This document shows, piece by piece, positions 1-14,700 of a DNA stretch of 64,000 nt. Source of the stretch: Balanoglossus misakiensis (Eukaryota; Hemichordata); contig CM082582.2 in NCBI GenBank assembly GCA_040954595.2, forward strand, positions 13,268,001 through 13,332,000, written 5' to 3'. Every line of letters begins with the position of its first letter. Positions within the stretch are counted from its first letter, which is position 1. Made by a program: the position numbers and the translations under genes. The notes beneath the pieces were generated by a model. That model was not told the origin of the DNA and searched no databases. It saw only the letters and a list, made by a program, of their open reading frames with translations.

Positions 1-2732
1 TCTGTGTCCACATCATCAGCTGTTACACCGCAGCCATTCAATACGCGGCAGAAGCGTCCACACGCCGAGCCAACCATTGAATCGAGCTCACCAACAAACT
101 GAAAACACGAGGACAATATGGTTTAATGTTTAGTTGTTTGTCTAGTGTGCCAACATAGATCAAAAGCCTGGCACCCTCTTTTATCATCCTACTTAATATC
201 AATGCCTTGTTTCTTCGGCCTCCCGCCGTCCCGGTGACTTTGTTGTGCGACTTGCAGGATTGTCTGTAGCTCACCATTTCTGACTCGAACAAGATGCACA
301 GCGAAGTTAATTACATGTGTATTGACCATACCGTATGGACCCAGTTTTAGCAGAGCTGGAAATTAAACCACCATGTCTATATCATTCAATTTCGAAAAAG
401 ATACAGTCTTTATTTCGTCGCCATCATACTAAATTATTTTCAACATAATTACTCATTTAATCTGCGTGTAATTGAAGAAATGCAATTTACAATTATATCA
501 AGAGCGATTGTGTGTCGTACTGCTCCAAAAGTTGCCATAGTTACCACAGCTAGCGCAGCCACCAGCATCTACATTCTACGACTAAATAGACAATCTTTCA
601 AGAGAAGACGTTATTGTTCGTTTGGGAATGTTAAATCTTTTCTTGAAAGCCGTGTGGGTGAGCTTAAGTGTGGTCATTTGTCTTGGGTAGTGACATTGCT
701 ATTGTGACACCAAGTCAGTGACCCCCCGCGTTACATCACGTTGTTACCAAGTTCCAGAACTGTGCGACATCGCCATTTTGACCACCATACCCCGATAAAA
801 CCGAATATGAGTAAAAATTGGGCTATTATAATAAAACCATGTCGACATTTGATGATATAGTGGCAACCCGATCTGAACCAGCCATGTTACGCGTGTTTTG
901 CGGGAAAATACAAGCCCGGTGTATAGGGTTTGTTTATAGGTGTTTCGGGTCGTGTTTGCAAAACGGAAGCCATATTGGAATTGGACAGAGGTCGTCGTGG
1001 TCGGGACACATACACACACACGTCTGCGGACAATAAAACACAGGACGACTCTGATAAGATCTGTCGATAACAAGAAACACTGTGTAAACTGCCAACTATT
1101 CAGGTCAACTTGGTGAATTCTCATAGATACCAAACAACCAGAAAACAAAAACTTGAAGTGATGCAACCCGAACATGGGTTAATAGTGGGGCGTAGGTCTG
1201 ATACGCCCGCGGTTTTGCCAATACCTGTGTCATTTTGTGAGCATATTTGAAAACGGGCATGGCATACCTAAACTCCATAGTCTAGAATTTACACTTACAT
1301 TTACATGATAAAAGCGTGATATATGTAAAAGTGTGATTTATGACAGATTTTATTTTGACTGCCTCCTTAACCACTTTACAAACACTTGGCGTAAATTCTA
1401 GACAGGCCATTCCACACCCAATGTCCCCACACTTAAAAAACACCGACATAACCCTTCACCTTGTTATCGTCAAACCACCCTCACCAGAACACCAAAAATA
1501 AACTGTTCTTTACCGAGACACTGCATTTGACCTGAAGGTTACATGTGTCGTAATTTTGAGAACTTTTCAGACGTGGCCTCGACTGTGGCAGTACTTCAGG
1601 TGTACCAAATGCGGCCACGCCCACACAAGAAACTCTAGTGGCTCTTTCTCAGAGTGGCCCGACACGCTATCGAGTTAAACTCGAGCAACAAAAACCACAG
1701 GGTTTGGAATATCCGACCAGTTTCATGTTACAAACTCGCGACGGCTACACTCGCAAATACCCGAATAGATCCTCTAAAATCCCGAGCTAAAGCCGGGAGT
1801 CAATTTTGAAGCTGAGTAAACCTGGAACGGTGTCTTATGAACCCCGTTGAACGCTACTCAGAATGTGTGCACAACGAATTATTCATATGATTTGCTGATA
1901 GTTAAGAGTCTGCCCCTTAACTGCCTTGTTATTTAAATTAATGTTCGACCATGCTTGACGATACTTACACTTTTGAATCACTGCAACAAAGCAAATCTCG
2001 GCTTTGTTCAAGAAAATCGATATTCTTGCTTCCGTCTCTAGAGCAACCCAGACTGAAGCAGTCTAAGAAATAACAATTTCAGAAACTATCTGTCGAAAAC
2101 CAACCGCTTATAATCGCCAAATCTATCTATATCTATGACTTAAAGTACTTTTTCGGTGTCACCTAGAGGGACTGGTAGTCAGACATAGATGCGTACGCAC
2201 CCAACCCTATTCATTAATCTGCCACGTACCTTGCTTTCAGCCAATGAGACGCCTGTGTCCACAAATATATTACCCCGCACATGGAACCGTATTCTAACAA
2301 AACATTTGGTTTGCATTGATCAGCACGCAAAAGAACACACAGAGTCCCTGGTAGCACTTCACTTCACAGACCCCGACCATCGCACAAAATGGCAACAGCC
2401 TACAACTATCTGGTGGTGTTGTGGTGCGCAACACCAGGACAGAGGGGACCTTACCTGGGATCCGATGAACAAGAGACAGTACTGTTGGTTTGGATGGTGA
2501 TCGATGTCGAAACAAACAAGGTAAAGAGACGCACTGCGTACACCGTGTAATGTTTTCATTCAATGAAACCGACATGCCGGTAGCACTTAATGTAAAGAGA
2601 TACTGAACTCTCATCAGCTATGCGCCAGCCCGGTCGGATAACACATGCACGACATGCATGCTCTTATTTACAACAGATTCCTCAACTCTGATTTCGTGTT
2701 TTAAATTTTGTGTGGCTTCTTTGGATCAACAG
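1..2732. other. Left flank: presumed ESRP intron or upstream DNA
   Basis: No convincing coding exon was found here on either strand. The ESRP exon at 2733 starts in phase 0 and lacks the first 50 or so residues that ESRP family members carry, so the true first exon must lie upstream. Nothing here reads like the expected N-terminal strand of the exonuclease-like domain. Open frames in this stretch lack family resemblance and splice signals in the right phase. Confidence 0.5.
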
Positions 2733-5700
2733 GTTGTCAGCTTCCAGCAGTCGTACGCCAGGGCAGACCACACGGAAGTTACAGAGGAATTTTGCTCGGA
2801 ACTGGGGATTAAAGAAGATTCCATTAAAAATGCAGAACCATTGGAATCCGTATTACAACAGGTAAACACAGTTGTATCAGTTAATGTTACAGTCGAATAT
2901 CCAAACATACCTCCAGCGCCATAGATTCTGACAGTGAAATGGCAATGAGAGAATGAAATATGGCTCGACAACTATATCAAAGGCTTAAATTTGCAGTTAC
3001 CGCGTTATCAGTAAATCGCCGTTCAAATTTCCGAGCCCCGCACCGTCGATTTGAAATGTAGTTTAACAGCGGTCGACACTTGTTGCATTTCACCGTAGTT
3101 ATTCAGTCGATCGACCTGAGTGGTAATCACGCACAAATCGTATATAGAATTCACACCGGAATTAGATTAAGTGTCGTAATAGAGTTAGCCTATTCAACGG
3201 CCCTGCCTTTCAAGTGTTCGTACACACAGCTAGCTTCCGTTGTTTTTAACGAGATTCATAGCACGCTGGCGTGCGGTGGTTTGTACGGCAACCGAGGCAA
3301 GGCAGGTCGAAACGTTGAGCGAAGTTCAGAAGAAGAAAAAACCTTGTTTTATTTTCATGATTTATTTTTTGTTTACCCCAGATCGACAACCAGGTCCGCA
3401 ATGTACTAAATTCAACAGAGGGTGCAACGTTCTGTATCTGCACGGATGGCCAGCTTCAGCTCAGGCAGTGTTTGCACCCACAGTCTGCCAGCAAAAACAT
3501 AGAACTGCCCGAACATTATTACCGATTCTTTGACCTAAGGAAGGAATTCCAGAAATTTTACACACTGGCACCACAACCAAACTCACTGAAAGACATGGCG
3601 GAATGTATCCTTTGAGAATTCGTGCTACCTGTGTTTTATTTTCTGCTTTTCTGTTGTGTTCCAATTTTAACGCTCACGTGGTCACATTTAGTGGCGACTG
3701 CGCCACTGGAACTTAAAATGGATGTTTGAAAGGTCAAAGTGTACAGGGGCTACACGTATTTAACTCGCCCTTTCATATCAGTTTGTACCTCTACGCAAGG
3801 TGGAATCAGATAGCAGTTGTTAATTTTTGATGGATTTCAACCAACTTAAACCACATACAGTCCGCGGGGGTCGTATATCTTAATTCGATTACCTAGCAGC
3901 ACCTGAGATAAAACGGTACAAAAGTCTATTAAACTATCGGTCAAGTTTTCAGGTGGTGTTGAAATTAATTCCAGTAGTAATTTTTCCACACATCAGTGCT
4001 GGCTACTGGTCTTACGAGATCTCCTATTTGGCGTTCGATTGAGACAAGCTACAATAGCACAGGAATACTAAATGACTTTTAATTGAATGGCTGCGCACAA
4101 CTTGGTATGCATGTTAAACGCCACTCATTGTTTGGAGAGCCTAGACCCAGAATCAGTCGACCAGTATATTTGTCACTCGGCCTATAACAGGATGGTACAC
4201 TCCACACCCAAACATACTGGCGGAACCCCTTAACTTACTTGATGTTTTTTAAGTGTGAGATACAGGATTCTTCATTCTCATTTTAACAGAAACAAAATTC
4301 GCGTGATGTATTTATTCTAAAACCACAGAGTTGTTTCCGGTACATGAGAATCGAAAGTACATGTCCAATCTCTTTTGTGGGGAATAATTATTTACATAAG
4401 CTTGTTTGTGGACTGGTTTGTATACTTGTATTTATAACAACACAACCTGTTCAGGTAGCAGATACGCTCACTTTTCCAACATGTCAATCAAATGGTCACG
4501 ACACGGTGTTTAAATCGTTACCGAACAATCAACCGAATGTGGAATCTGTGTAGCGTAATTCAGGGAAATCGGTAGACGCATTTAAGCTTTTCAGACGTTT
4601 TTATTTCATGAATTGTTTGTGTAAGCTCCCGGGCTTGACAGAGATGACGCTTCTTGGCAATTTGCCCTTTCGTTGTTATGTAATGGAGGAGGGGGTAACA
4701 AGAGTGGGCCATGTTTGCCGTAGGCTTTCAAATCCAAGTAGATCCACAGTCACTCCCTTTCTTGAGGAACTGTAGTAGAACGGACAGTTTCAGCATAGGA
4801 TGGGAAAGCACAGGCTTGGGCGAGGGTGTAACCTATTCCTTGACGAGGTTTTTGTTTGATGTAGTCAACGTTCTATTTTCAAGTCGATGCACATGCCATC
4901 ACCTGAATCTCACGAGTGTTTCTGCAACATTTTGTACACATCGTTTCGACAAATAGTCTGTGTTGTGTAGGGAAAAGCGTATCTGGAATGTTGTAGCTCG
5001 TAGCAAGAAATGGCAATAGGCGAATATGAATTGGTTGAATTCATAAAGTGACAACTCCCATCCAGAGAGTCTGACTCATGCCTCCATCCTTGCCACTTCT
5101 CTGTTGCGGGAAGCACATTTGCTATTGAACACAGCGCGGTTTACGATCGCCCAGTCTGTGAATATTTATTCAAATCTGACGGTCAACAGATCATCAATAC
5201 TTGAAGTTTCCATGGACCGAGGCGGGAAGCTGGTCTACCAACCAGCATAAACTTCAAAAAACCTCGTTATGCTTGAATAAGCCCTTCAGAACCAATACAA
5301 AGATGACAATACAAATGATGCAGGCAACCGAATGCACACCCCTTTATTGTAATCACATTCGGCAGCCCTGTTTGTGTTCTCTACCAAGTCGAAAAAAGAC
5401 TTCCAGTTTTCTTTTGTGTGATATTGACACCAATTGCTTCCCTCACGGACACCTCATTCTTCTTCACTGTTAATATCCATAAAACTATCCAATCTTTATT
5501 TTGATATGTTTAAATTGACCCCAACCCCTGCCGGTTGTGTTCTTGGTTGGTTGAGGCGTTGACTTCGGTGTGCAGTTGGCCGGTGAAGGCTTGACCGACG
5601 CGACAATCCACGCTGCTTTGTTGTAATCTCATGGTACACATTTGATAGACTCTTGATGAAGTGTTCGTCAATATGGACATTAACCCCGTCGTGGTAGCTG

Positions 5701-8700
5701 CCACTTGTTCTTCTGAAGACTCGTTTCCAAATATCTGCAAAGTTTCCATCTCTCATCGGTCCATTTTATTGAAAATGAACGTGGGGGAGGGAGAGGAGGG
5801 GGGGGGGTAAGTTGAAGAGAGAAAGACACGAGAGAAATTATGTTGAGTTTCAGTAAATTGTTGTCGGTCGTCAATTAAGGGCGGTCCTGCATGGAAGCCG
5901 ATTGTTGTTTGTGATTGAAATAAGGCAGGCAGATAATACATGCTAGGACATGCACGCCGAGTTTTAAAAAAATCGATACAGCGAGTCAGGTGCCACTATG
6001 ATTTTCCGTTTGATAGCCCCAGTCGTAGCTATTTATTGCCTACCAACCCTGTGTCCCAGCGCTCAGTTTTAAGCCAAAAATACATTTTCATAAAACAACT
6101 ATTTTCGTTCACTGAGAAGCCCCAGTTGAATTTAAAGAGACGGGGTACAGAAACACCTGGAACAAAGCTATAGACATCATAAACTAAATGATTTAATTCC
6201 ATACTGCACATATTGAAAAAAGAGTACTTGGCAAGGTTGCATTGTGAATTATTTACATGAACCACTTGTTAATCACGAATATGAAGCTTCTTGCTCATAA
6301 ATTGGTAACATTCGGTTTTACCACATGTAAGAGACGTTCCCGCGTTGGGCAAACCTAACTATTTGGTCCGTACTTTTGTCCCTTCTTTTGCGTTTCCACG
6401 AATACAGCCCCTCGACCAGAAAGGTCTATTAATTGATACGTGTGCTATAATGAACTCGTGTACATATTTCAGTGTGCGCCTTACTGATGCGACAGGTCGT
6501 GAGTTGATGAATAATGTTCCAGTTGTCACGTGTGGAAACTTTTATGTCCCCCCCTTCCCCCGACGACGACGATGAGATTCTGTACTTCAATGTCGTGCTG
6601 GTGTTTCCATGGTGAGCGCGTTGGTGCTCTGATGCCTTTGGTGTTGGAGCGTTCCCATCAGATGTGCTGTGTTATCATCGCATCGGCGATGGCCCAATAA
6701 TACGTGTTAGTACTGCAAAGTCTGGCCAAAGTTCATGCCACAAAGTTGTCTCTCAGGTTAATGTTGGTGTCCTAGTGCTACGTGATGGTGCTACAATGCT
6801 TGATCATTGTTGGATGACACTGTGTTTCTTGCTGGTATTGCAGTAATATTGCCAGTATCCGGTCAATGTCGATGCCCTGCTGTTATGTGCTGGTGCAAGG
6901 ATATCTGACCATGTGGCCATATTGTCTTTGTGGTGACCATCAACAAATGGCACGTGTTTCCCCTTCACTTCCAAGTCTGCTTTCTGCCTGCAAATTTTAC
7001 ATGAAACCTGTCAATATTTCTCCGGGGCGAAAATGAAATTTGCTCTCTACAATGCCTACCGCTACCTGACTATGTCTTAGTACCTTCTCTTCTCCTCGGC
7101 TTAATGATTTACAGTTTCAATGGAAAACAACGATTCCTGATGTATACCACATCTAAACCGTTTACAATTCAGGCAATACAGACTACACTGGAAAGGGAAT
7201 GCTGGCCATTAGAAGCTATCAATTTCGATACCAACATATATTAGCAATCAAACAAAAACGTTATTTATAGATTTCAGTAGTAGGTTTGAGTATAGAACCA
7301 GGGCTGAAAATTAATTGAATAATTTGCATGTGCTTCGCGGTTTGTTAACGTTTTTGCTACCAAAGAGTAAAATTGAAGAGGTCGTTCTTGGCGAGGGGAA
7401 GGTCTCTAAGGAAATTTATGTTGCGGTTCTTGTACGTCGCGTATCATCACACATTCGAGGTCATAATGTAAAGGGTAGATATGGGCGTAGTCTCGTTATA
7501 ACAAATGCAATGTATTATTAATTTTTCACCGTGTAAAAGTGATCAAATTTTGTATCTACGTCTGCCCAAAAGCTTGCTGTAAATTTCCTTTAAACATCAG
7601 ATGATCATCGGGTACCACTTAGGCACCATTGTTTCAACTGCCGAACCTCATTTTTCCTTAAATGCCCATTCTTTAGAAAGTCAATTGTTTATGTTAACAA
7701 TGATATTGTTATGCTAACTCGATGGCACAGACGTGCGTAGACAAGTTTTCTTCCTTTTTGACATGATATATTATTTTGACATGAAAACAAAAATGAAATG
7801 AAAATATATGAAAGTCTCCAGAGCAAATATGCACCAAAAATGATCGAGGGTTTCTAGTTAGTACCCTTGGAAGAAAGTATCAAATATCAAGTGACAATCT
7901 TGAGCTAACAAGAAGCCCAAAGGTCCGCCCGCCCCTTGATGGTGAGATTAACTAGTGCCATACAAATTGTTAACTTTAATGATAACATTTACTTTGTTTA
8001 TTTACCTCCTTGTGTTATGTCCATATGTCCACGTGCGTACAATTATCTCTACGTGGGTATCGTAACCACTAGACGATTGACTTATTTGTTAGACTATGAA
8101 ATGCACGAGAACGAAGAATTAACAGAAAACCAAAGTTTTAAATTTACTTATAGTTCAAGTTGAAATGTCGTTAATGCATTGCAAGTTTCCTTGACAACCG
8201 ATGTCAGATTTGAAAGTAGACATATCTTCCAACACAATGTACGGCACCGGTGATGTTAGGACGATGGGCGTTATAATACAAAAACTTCTGTCGGATGGTA
8301 AGTAAATGCTCTGATGATCTTTAACTAACGTTAATACTTTGTAATCGTGCATGATTGGGAGACTACGTTTTATGCTTTCTTCTTGGAATAAAAAGACGAT
8401 TGGTCGTAAATTTAAGCGGAACTTGTGCGTAGATTATCGAAGCAAGGTCATGATGGTGATATTTTGGTCAAATACAGTATGAGATGGGTTAAATTAAACT
8501 GTAAATGTCACGTGGTAGAGGATAATAATTTATCGTCAAATGTACCACCTGTTGACTCTGTATGTCTGTATAATGACGTCATCTGCGATGTGAATGTTCG
8601 CATCGACTGATGCGTAGGATCAAACGCGTACTTTTCCCGTTACCTTTGGGACAAACTACATAAAACATTTTGCACCAGATTGGTTCGATTGTTTTGAAGA

Positions 8701-11700
8701 CAGAAAACCCAAAGAGGTGTAGATTTAGACCATTTATAATTCTTTCCCCGAACACACATTTCCATTAAATTTGCGAAATTTAAATATAGAACATTGAAGA
8801 GCTGATTACAATAAACGCTGTGAATACCACTTTGGTAGTTTGCGTTGTATTTTCAGGGACATTAACACGGCAACATCTGTAGACAAGTGCTGTAAAAACA
8901 CTAGGCCCTAATATGGTACAGAATCATCAAGCGTATTAAAATTTACGACTCGGCTGTTCAACAGAAAGAACTACGACATTCATTTGAATAATTATTGGCT
9001 CACTTTTTAGTGTCGTCTGCTATGTCATTGCTACAAAATGTATAAATTCATCTGGCGTACTAAGTTTTCGGGACAATTACACTTTATACAGAGTAGCGTC
9101 GTATCTCTAACCGCTGATAGTCAACATAGAATTGAGATGGAGTCGAACCAGTGGTTGTATATAACAATACACTGTACAATTCACAGACCCATATTGCTGA
9201 ACGTACAATTTTGACCAGCAATTTTTCACAAAAGGTACACGGTGTGACCAAAATAAATCCTCGTCGAGGTCTTTTCCCCAATGCAGTGGCAACTGAAAAA
9301 AAAAACCAATAATATCTCTCCCTTTTCTTCCAGGACACAAGTTCACGTCTCCCGAACAAATCCAATCAAAATTCGAAACAGGAACGTGGTAAGTGACGGT
9401 TCCTTCTTCCAGAATAAAACGAGTTTATGTCACGACAATTTAATGAGTGTGGGAGTAATCAAACAGGGCTTAGTGAACGCTGAAATTCGCATTTCATAAA
9501 TAACAGTGTGATATTATTTTCCTGGTATGAATATCACGTGACTCGCTGACGTTATTTTGTTTCTGACGATTCGCCAGTTTCCATCAAATTGTGATTAATC
9601 TCTGCACGAAACATATTCTCTTAGCGGAAGCAAATGCACGAAGGTGGTCGATGTTCTCCATTCTAATTAAGAGAGTCTGATTTTTGAAATTCTGTGCTAT
9701 CATGCACATCAGAAGCAAAACCACAGACAATGAAACATATAACATTCAAGACCATTTCACTTACGTAAACCTTTTTCACTGGAGGTATTGATGTCTTCTC
9801 TTATAAAATGCATTATAAATTCTCGATTGACAACAACCCTTTCAAGAGCATTGGGTGACCAGCCCTTCCTATTTTCGCCTCCACGGACAGTTTACAATGT
9901 ATGAGTATGAAGTGACCCATGACCTAGAGGTCATCTCAGGCTTGTCTGGCATGTCATGCCCAATGAGTCCCTATTCACTCTGTACATGACTTGCATTCTT
10001 AGTTGCCAAGTTCCACATTAAGTAACCAACACTCCTCTGGTTTTCTTGCCTAAAAAGCTGTTCAACTTTCCCCGTCAACGTCAGGAATTGCCCCTCTTGT
10101 GTTTGCTTCACAGGTTCAACGATTTCCCCGGATTTTAATTTTGTGAACCGATTGTTATTTGCCGCGTCTCCATGTCGTCTGCAAGTATGCAGCATGAACC
10201 CTCGAGGGCCTATGTTTGCAGTGATGACTTTAATTATTGTCATTTCATAGGACGGCACTTGAGATGTTGACTATAATAATGTTTGCTTCCCTAACATTGG
10301 AGAGTAATACTTATTATTTTAAATGTTTCTCATTTATAGTGATAAGCACGAAGTTGTCGACGGTGATCACATCATTAAAGCTAGAGGGTTGCCATGGCAA
10401 TCGTCGGACAAAGATGTTGCCAAATTTTTCAAGGGGCTGGATATAGCCAAGTAAGTAGGAGTCTTTACATATACCCTTAATTTAATCACTGTGCAAATTT
10501 GATTTTCGTTTCCATCCTAATTTGAGAAATCAACAGGTGGTTTCATTCGGTGGATGGCTTCATTGCAAAGGGCATGCGTTTGTCACGCAGACACCAGTGA
10601 AACAAATCATGAGACGGTTTTGTCGAGTTCTTATGTTTACAAGAGAATATTGTCATGGCCTACGATGTATTGATTTGTGTGTTTACGAGAGTGTCTATTG
10701 GGAAAGGGTCGTTTCAGGAGTCTTTGTCGAACAATCAATAGCCATCCAGGAGTTGGCGAACCTGAACGACTTGAGTGTCGCTTGATTCAAAACAACCGTC
10801 AATGATAGGGACGGGCTCTTCCTTTTTGGGCATAACAAAACTCGACAGAAATAGGAACGTTTATGAATACGCGCTTTGAAATGAGAAGACCACGTCGACA
10901 GGGGCACATCATATGATCTTTAAATGCCGGATGTTCGTGCAACACATGTGTTGCTATAAGCTTAATCCGCGCACAGCTGTTTAAGATTTGACGCTACGCT
11001 GAACAGTCGCAGTAGAATAACTCACGTCAATTAAGAATGATAAACTATCTTGTCTCCTGTGCGATATTTTATCTGCGATACCCACCCCCGGATATTTCCT
11101 AACTTTGGGGTATTTTTACACTTCAACAGAGCCTCTATATATTTCTCAACGAAACTCCCAACTCCAAGATTAAGTAAAGAACTGACCCCCTGGTCTGTGG
11201 TTAAATCGATACAAAATATGTTGTCATCATTGATTTCCTGTAACCAGAGTGTTCTTTCCGCTCCAGGAAAGATCCTGCGTGAAGCTATTCTATTTCCACA
11301 GAGAGAAAACATGTCGGTTTTCTATATGATCATGTAATTAATTTTTAAACCTGAGAAAATTAAATCCATTTTTTATCTTTCTGTGACCTTCACAGGGGCG
11401 GGGTCGCACTGTGTTTAAATCCTCAAGGAAGACGCAATGGTGAGGCTCTGGTCCGTTTCACATGCGCAGAACACAGAGATTTAGCTTTACAAAGACACAA
11501 ACATCACCTTGGACACAGATATATCGAAGTAAGTTCATCTTTGGTAATCTTACTGGAAGTTACAATCATGCCTAACTAATATTTTTCCAAATCCTGTTGT
11601 TACAATGTTGGCTTGACCCAAAAGATGCAAAGTTCACCACTTGACCAGTTAAAGCGAAAGTACATGAGTGATCAACAAACATGACTTTCAAAATAACCAA

Positions 11701-14700
11701 TAAGTTATGATTTTTGTTGTTTGTAGGTTTACAAAGCAACTGGAGAAGAGTTTATCAAAATAGCTGCAGGTGGGTCACTCAAAAGTTGCTTTCTTCAAAA
11801 CCTCCATTTTCATTGGCTTTGAAAGTCACAGGTCACTGGCTATAGAATCTAGGCTATTGTGGCCTTCTCCTCAATGCACTGTCCACAGGCTTTCATTATC
11901 CTATAATTTACACCTAGGGAGCCTGGGGATCTAGTCAGACACAGAAGAAAATTGTTTGGGAGACGAGGCGCGGTCAATTTTTTATATTCTAAATGATCTG
12001 TTCAGCGCCTAGCCTCAAGTCATGAACTGTGACCTCTTTTTGAAAATGATTGTCATGTTGTCTGCCACGAAAGGCTGGTTAAGTTAATATGAAAAGATAA
12101 CATTGTAGAAAGACGGCTAATACAACAAGTGAAGTAACTTTGATTCGTTCATGTTTGCCAGTGGTCACATTACTGACCTCTCTCATGAAGCATGCATGTC
12201 CACATTTGTGGGTTAGACACACCGACTTCAGATCAATCTTCTCATAGACCTTAGAAATTTCTGCCTGCATTTGGGTCAGTATGCAAATATCAATTTTAAA
12301 TGCTCACACCGATAATGACACACAGCAGCGTGCTGCAAAATGTTTGTCTCTGCAATTCTAGTCTGTTGGAATTTCTGAACCGATGATAATAAAGCTATTA
12401 TAGAGTCATAAAGCAAAGGTCAACACAGCGTCTAAAGACCACTGGCACATCATTGTCCACTGACCGCCATATTATACTGACAAAAACAAATCAGGATTGA
12501 ATGAAAAGATATGTAGTTACCGAGCTCTTTTCAACTATGTGTTCTTCACCTAGCTTTATGTCGGATTGAAGCTGGCAAACCTGATTTACAACAGTCTTTG
12601 TTCACTTGATAATAGAAGAGGATTTTCAATTACAAAAGATTCTCTTCTTAAATGGTTTTCAATTCAGTTGATTACCTGAAGCAGGTGCCCCCTAGTGACA
12701 GTGTGACAGTGATTCCTTCAAGTTCTTATCATGTACTGAGATTCTTGTTACTTCAACCAGGACATGAACATTGTCCGCAAACTACCCACCAATCAATATC
12801 ACTCACTCAGATGAATATATTTGTATTCTCACAGGTAGTTCAAGTGAAGCCAGCCACTTCTTAGCCAGAGATAATGGCCACATTATTGTCCGAATGCGCG
12901 GACTCCCATTCTCAGCCACAGCCAAAGATGTGGTAAGTAGTCACCCCTCCACACTTTTAGTTTTGTTGAATTTTAAAACTGGGTTGCTGTTTGTTGAAAC
13001 TTTAGAGAAGAGCAGTTGGCAGTTGTGTTGTGGATGCGCGTCAATAAAATTTGTGAAGTGAACACTTGTTACAGCTGACAAACATTGGTATCATGCACCT
13101 TTTAAAAGTTTTTTGGGTAGACATATTGCATTCCAATTGTTCCTCTTCAGTCTTAGGAAGTGGATTTATCGCAGTCGATCAGTGATTTGTCACAGCTGAG
13201 CAGCACAAATTTCAGAGTTGCATTAGAACATTGTTGTTGAGTCCTGAGTATTGTTAACGTACTTGTCACAGTTGAATAGTTACTGTTTGTGAAAGCACAG
13301 GCAGTAGAAACCGATTATTGGCTATGGTTACAAGTGGACATCATACATTTCCTAGTTAGTTCAGTGGGAAATTGTTGTACAATTGATTTTGTCACAGTTG
13401 AGTGCTAAATATATTTTTACATCTGGGTAATGAACAACAAAATGTTCGGAGGTGTATAGAGGATATGTTCTTTCAGTTGCAAATTTACACCTGAGTAGTT
13501 GATATTTTTTAAACTTTGATATTTGTCCACGGACATTCATTCATGATATGCAGTGGACATGTATTTATAAAGCAGCAAGTGGTATTTATTAGTCTAGTAG
13601 ATATTTGTTACAAGTTGGCATATGTTACCACAGATGTTACAGATTTGTTATTTTAGCATAGTATATTTTTACTAGCACTCTAAAATAAATATTTTCTATA
13701 GTTTACCTTTGTTTTAGTTCAACTTAGGATATGTTGTATGTATCTTTGATACTTGTAGAATTTACTACATGTATTGCTAAACAGGAATAGTTGTTAGGTG
13801 TGCAGTTTTTTACACTCGAATGGTACCTGTTAGGGTTCTTCAAGAGGTCAGTACCCCCCAATATATTGGCTCGACGAGTAGCTTTGCAGGAAAGGATAAT
13901 ACCTTTTACTAATTAAAAAAATCAACACATTTTCTTGATCTTGTTCGAATGAATATACCCTCTGGGTACTTCAATTTAATGGCTTTTGGGTGAAATACAT
14001 CCTCTGTTAATGGTAGACTGAATTGGCAGGTAATAGGTCAAGTACTTACTAGATTAAGAGATGAAATGACTGACATACTCTTTGGTAAATATAAAATACC
14101 AGCAGAATATCACAGAACAAACTGCCAACTATGACTGCAGGAAAGCCACCCCATTAACATATAGAAACAAACTTGTTATCGTGTTATCTACGTGGACATT
14201 AAGTGGCAAAGGAGACTCGCAATGACTTAATTGATATTTTAAATAAAATATTCAATCATGGTAAACTAATTCAGATTATGAACTACCGGTAGAATGTGTA
14301 TTGATGTATGAACTCAGAGTTTAAAATCCTGTAACATTTTAGATTGTTTCCATGTTGCATGCTTAACCAATATACAAATGCTGAATGTAAACAATGAGAG
14401 TTCAACTACATAGCAATAGCAGCAGACTGCATACAAATAGAACACACTGACAATGGGTGTAGCATATGGTTGGTGCCATTACCAGTTACAGTTGAAGTCC
14501 ACAGAGCGCAAAAATTGAAGTATGCCCCTCGGGATGTGAAAATACCTCCCTAGCCCCTGTAATAAATAGAGATATCAAATAGAACAGACTGAATGTGCTG
14601 GCATATAAACCATATTTGCAGACTTTGCATTGTGAAAAGGGCCCTCGCTTGTAAAACGGTAGAACAGCATGGTGCATGAAAACCTTGTGCAAAGGTTACA

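Noticed and set aside
480-707. 75-residue plus-strand frame as possible ESRP first exon
   Set aside because: Does not resemble the conserved ESRP N-terminus and has no donor in the needed phase.
2294-2614. 106-residue minus-strand frame with several cysteines
   Set aside because: No recognisable domain, no consistent splice sites, in presumed ESRP upstream DNA.
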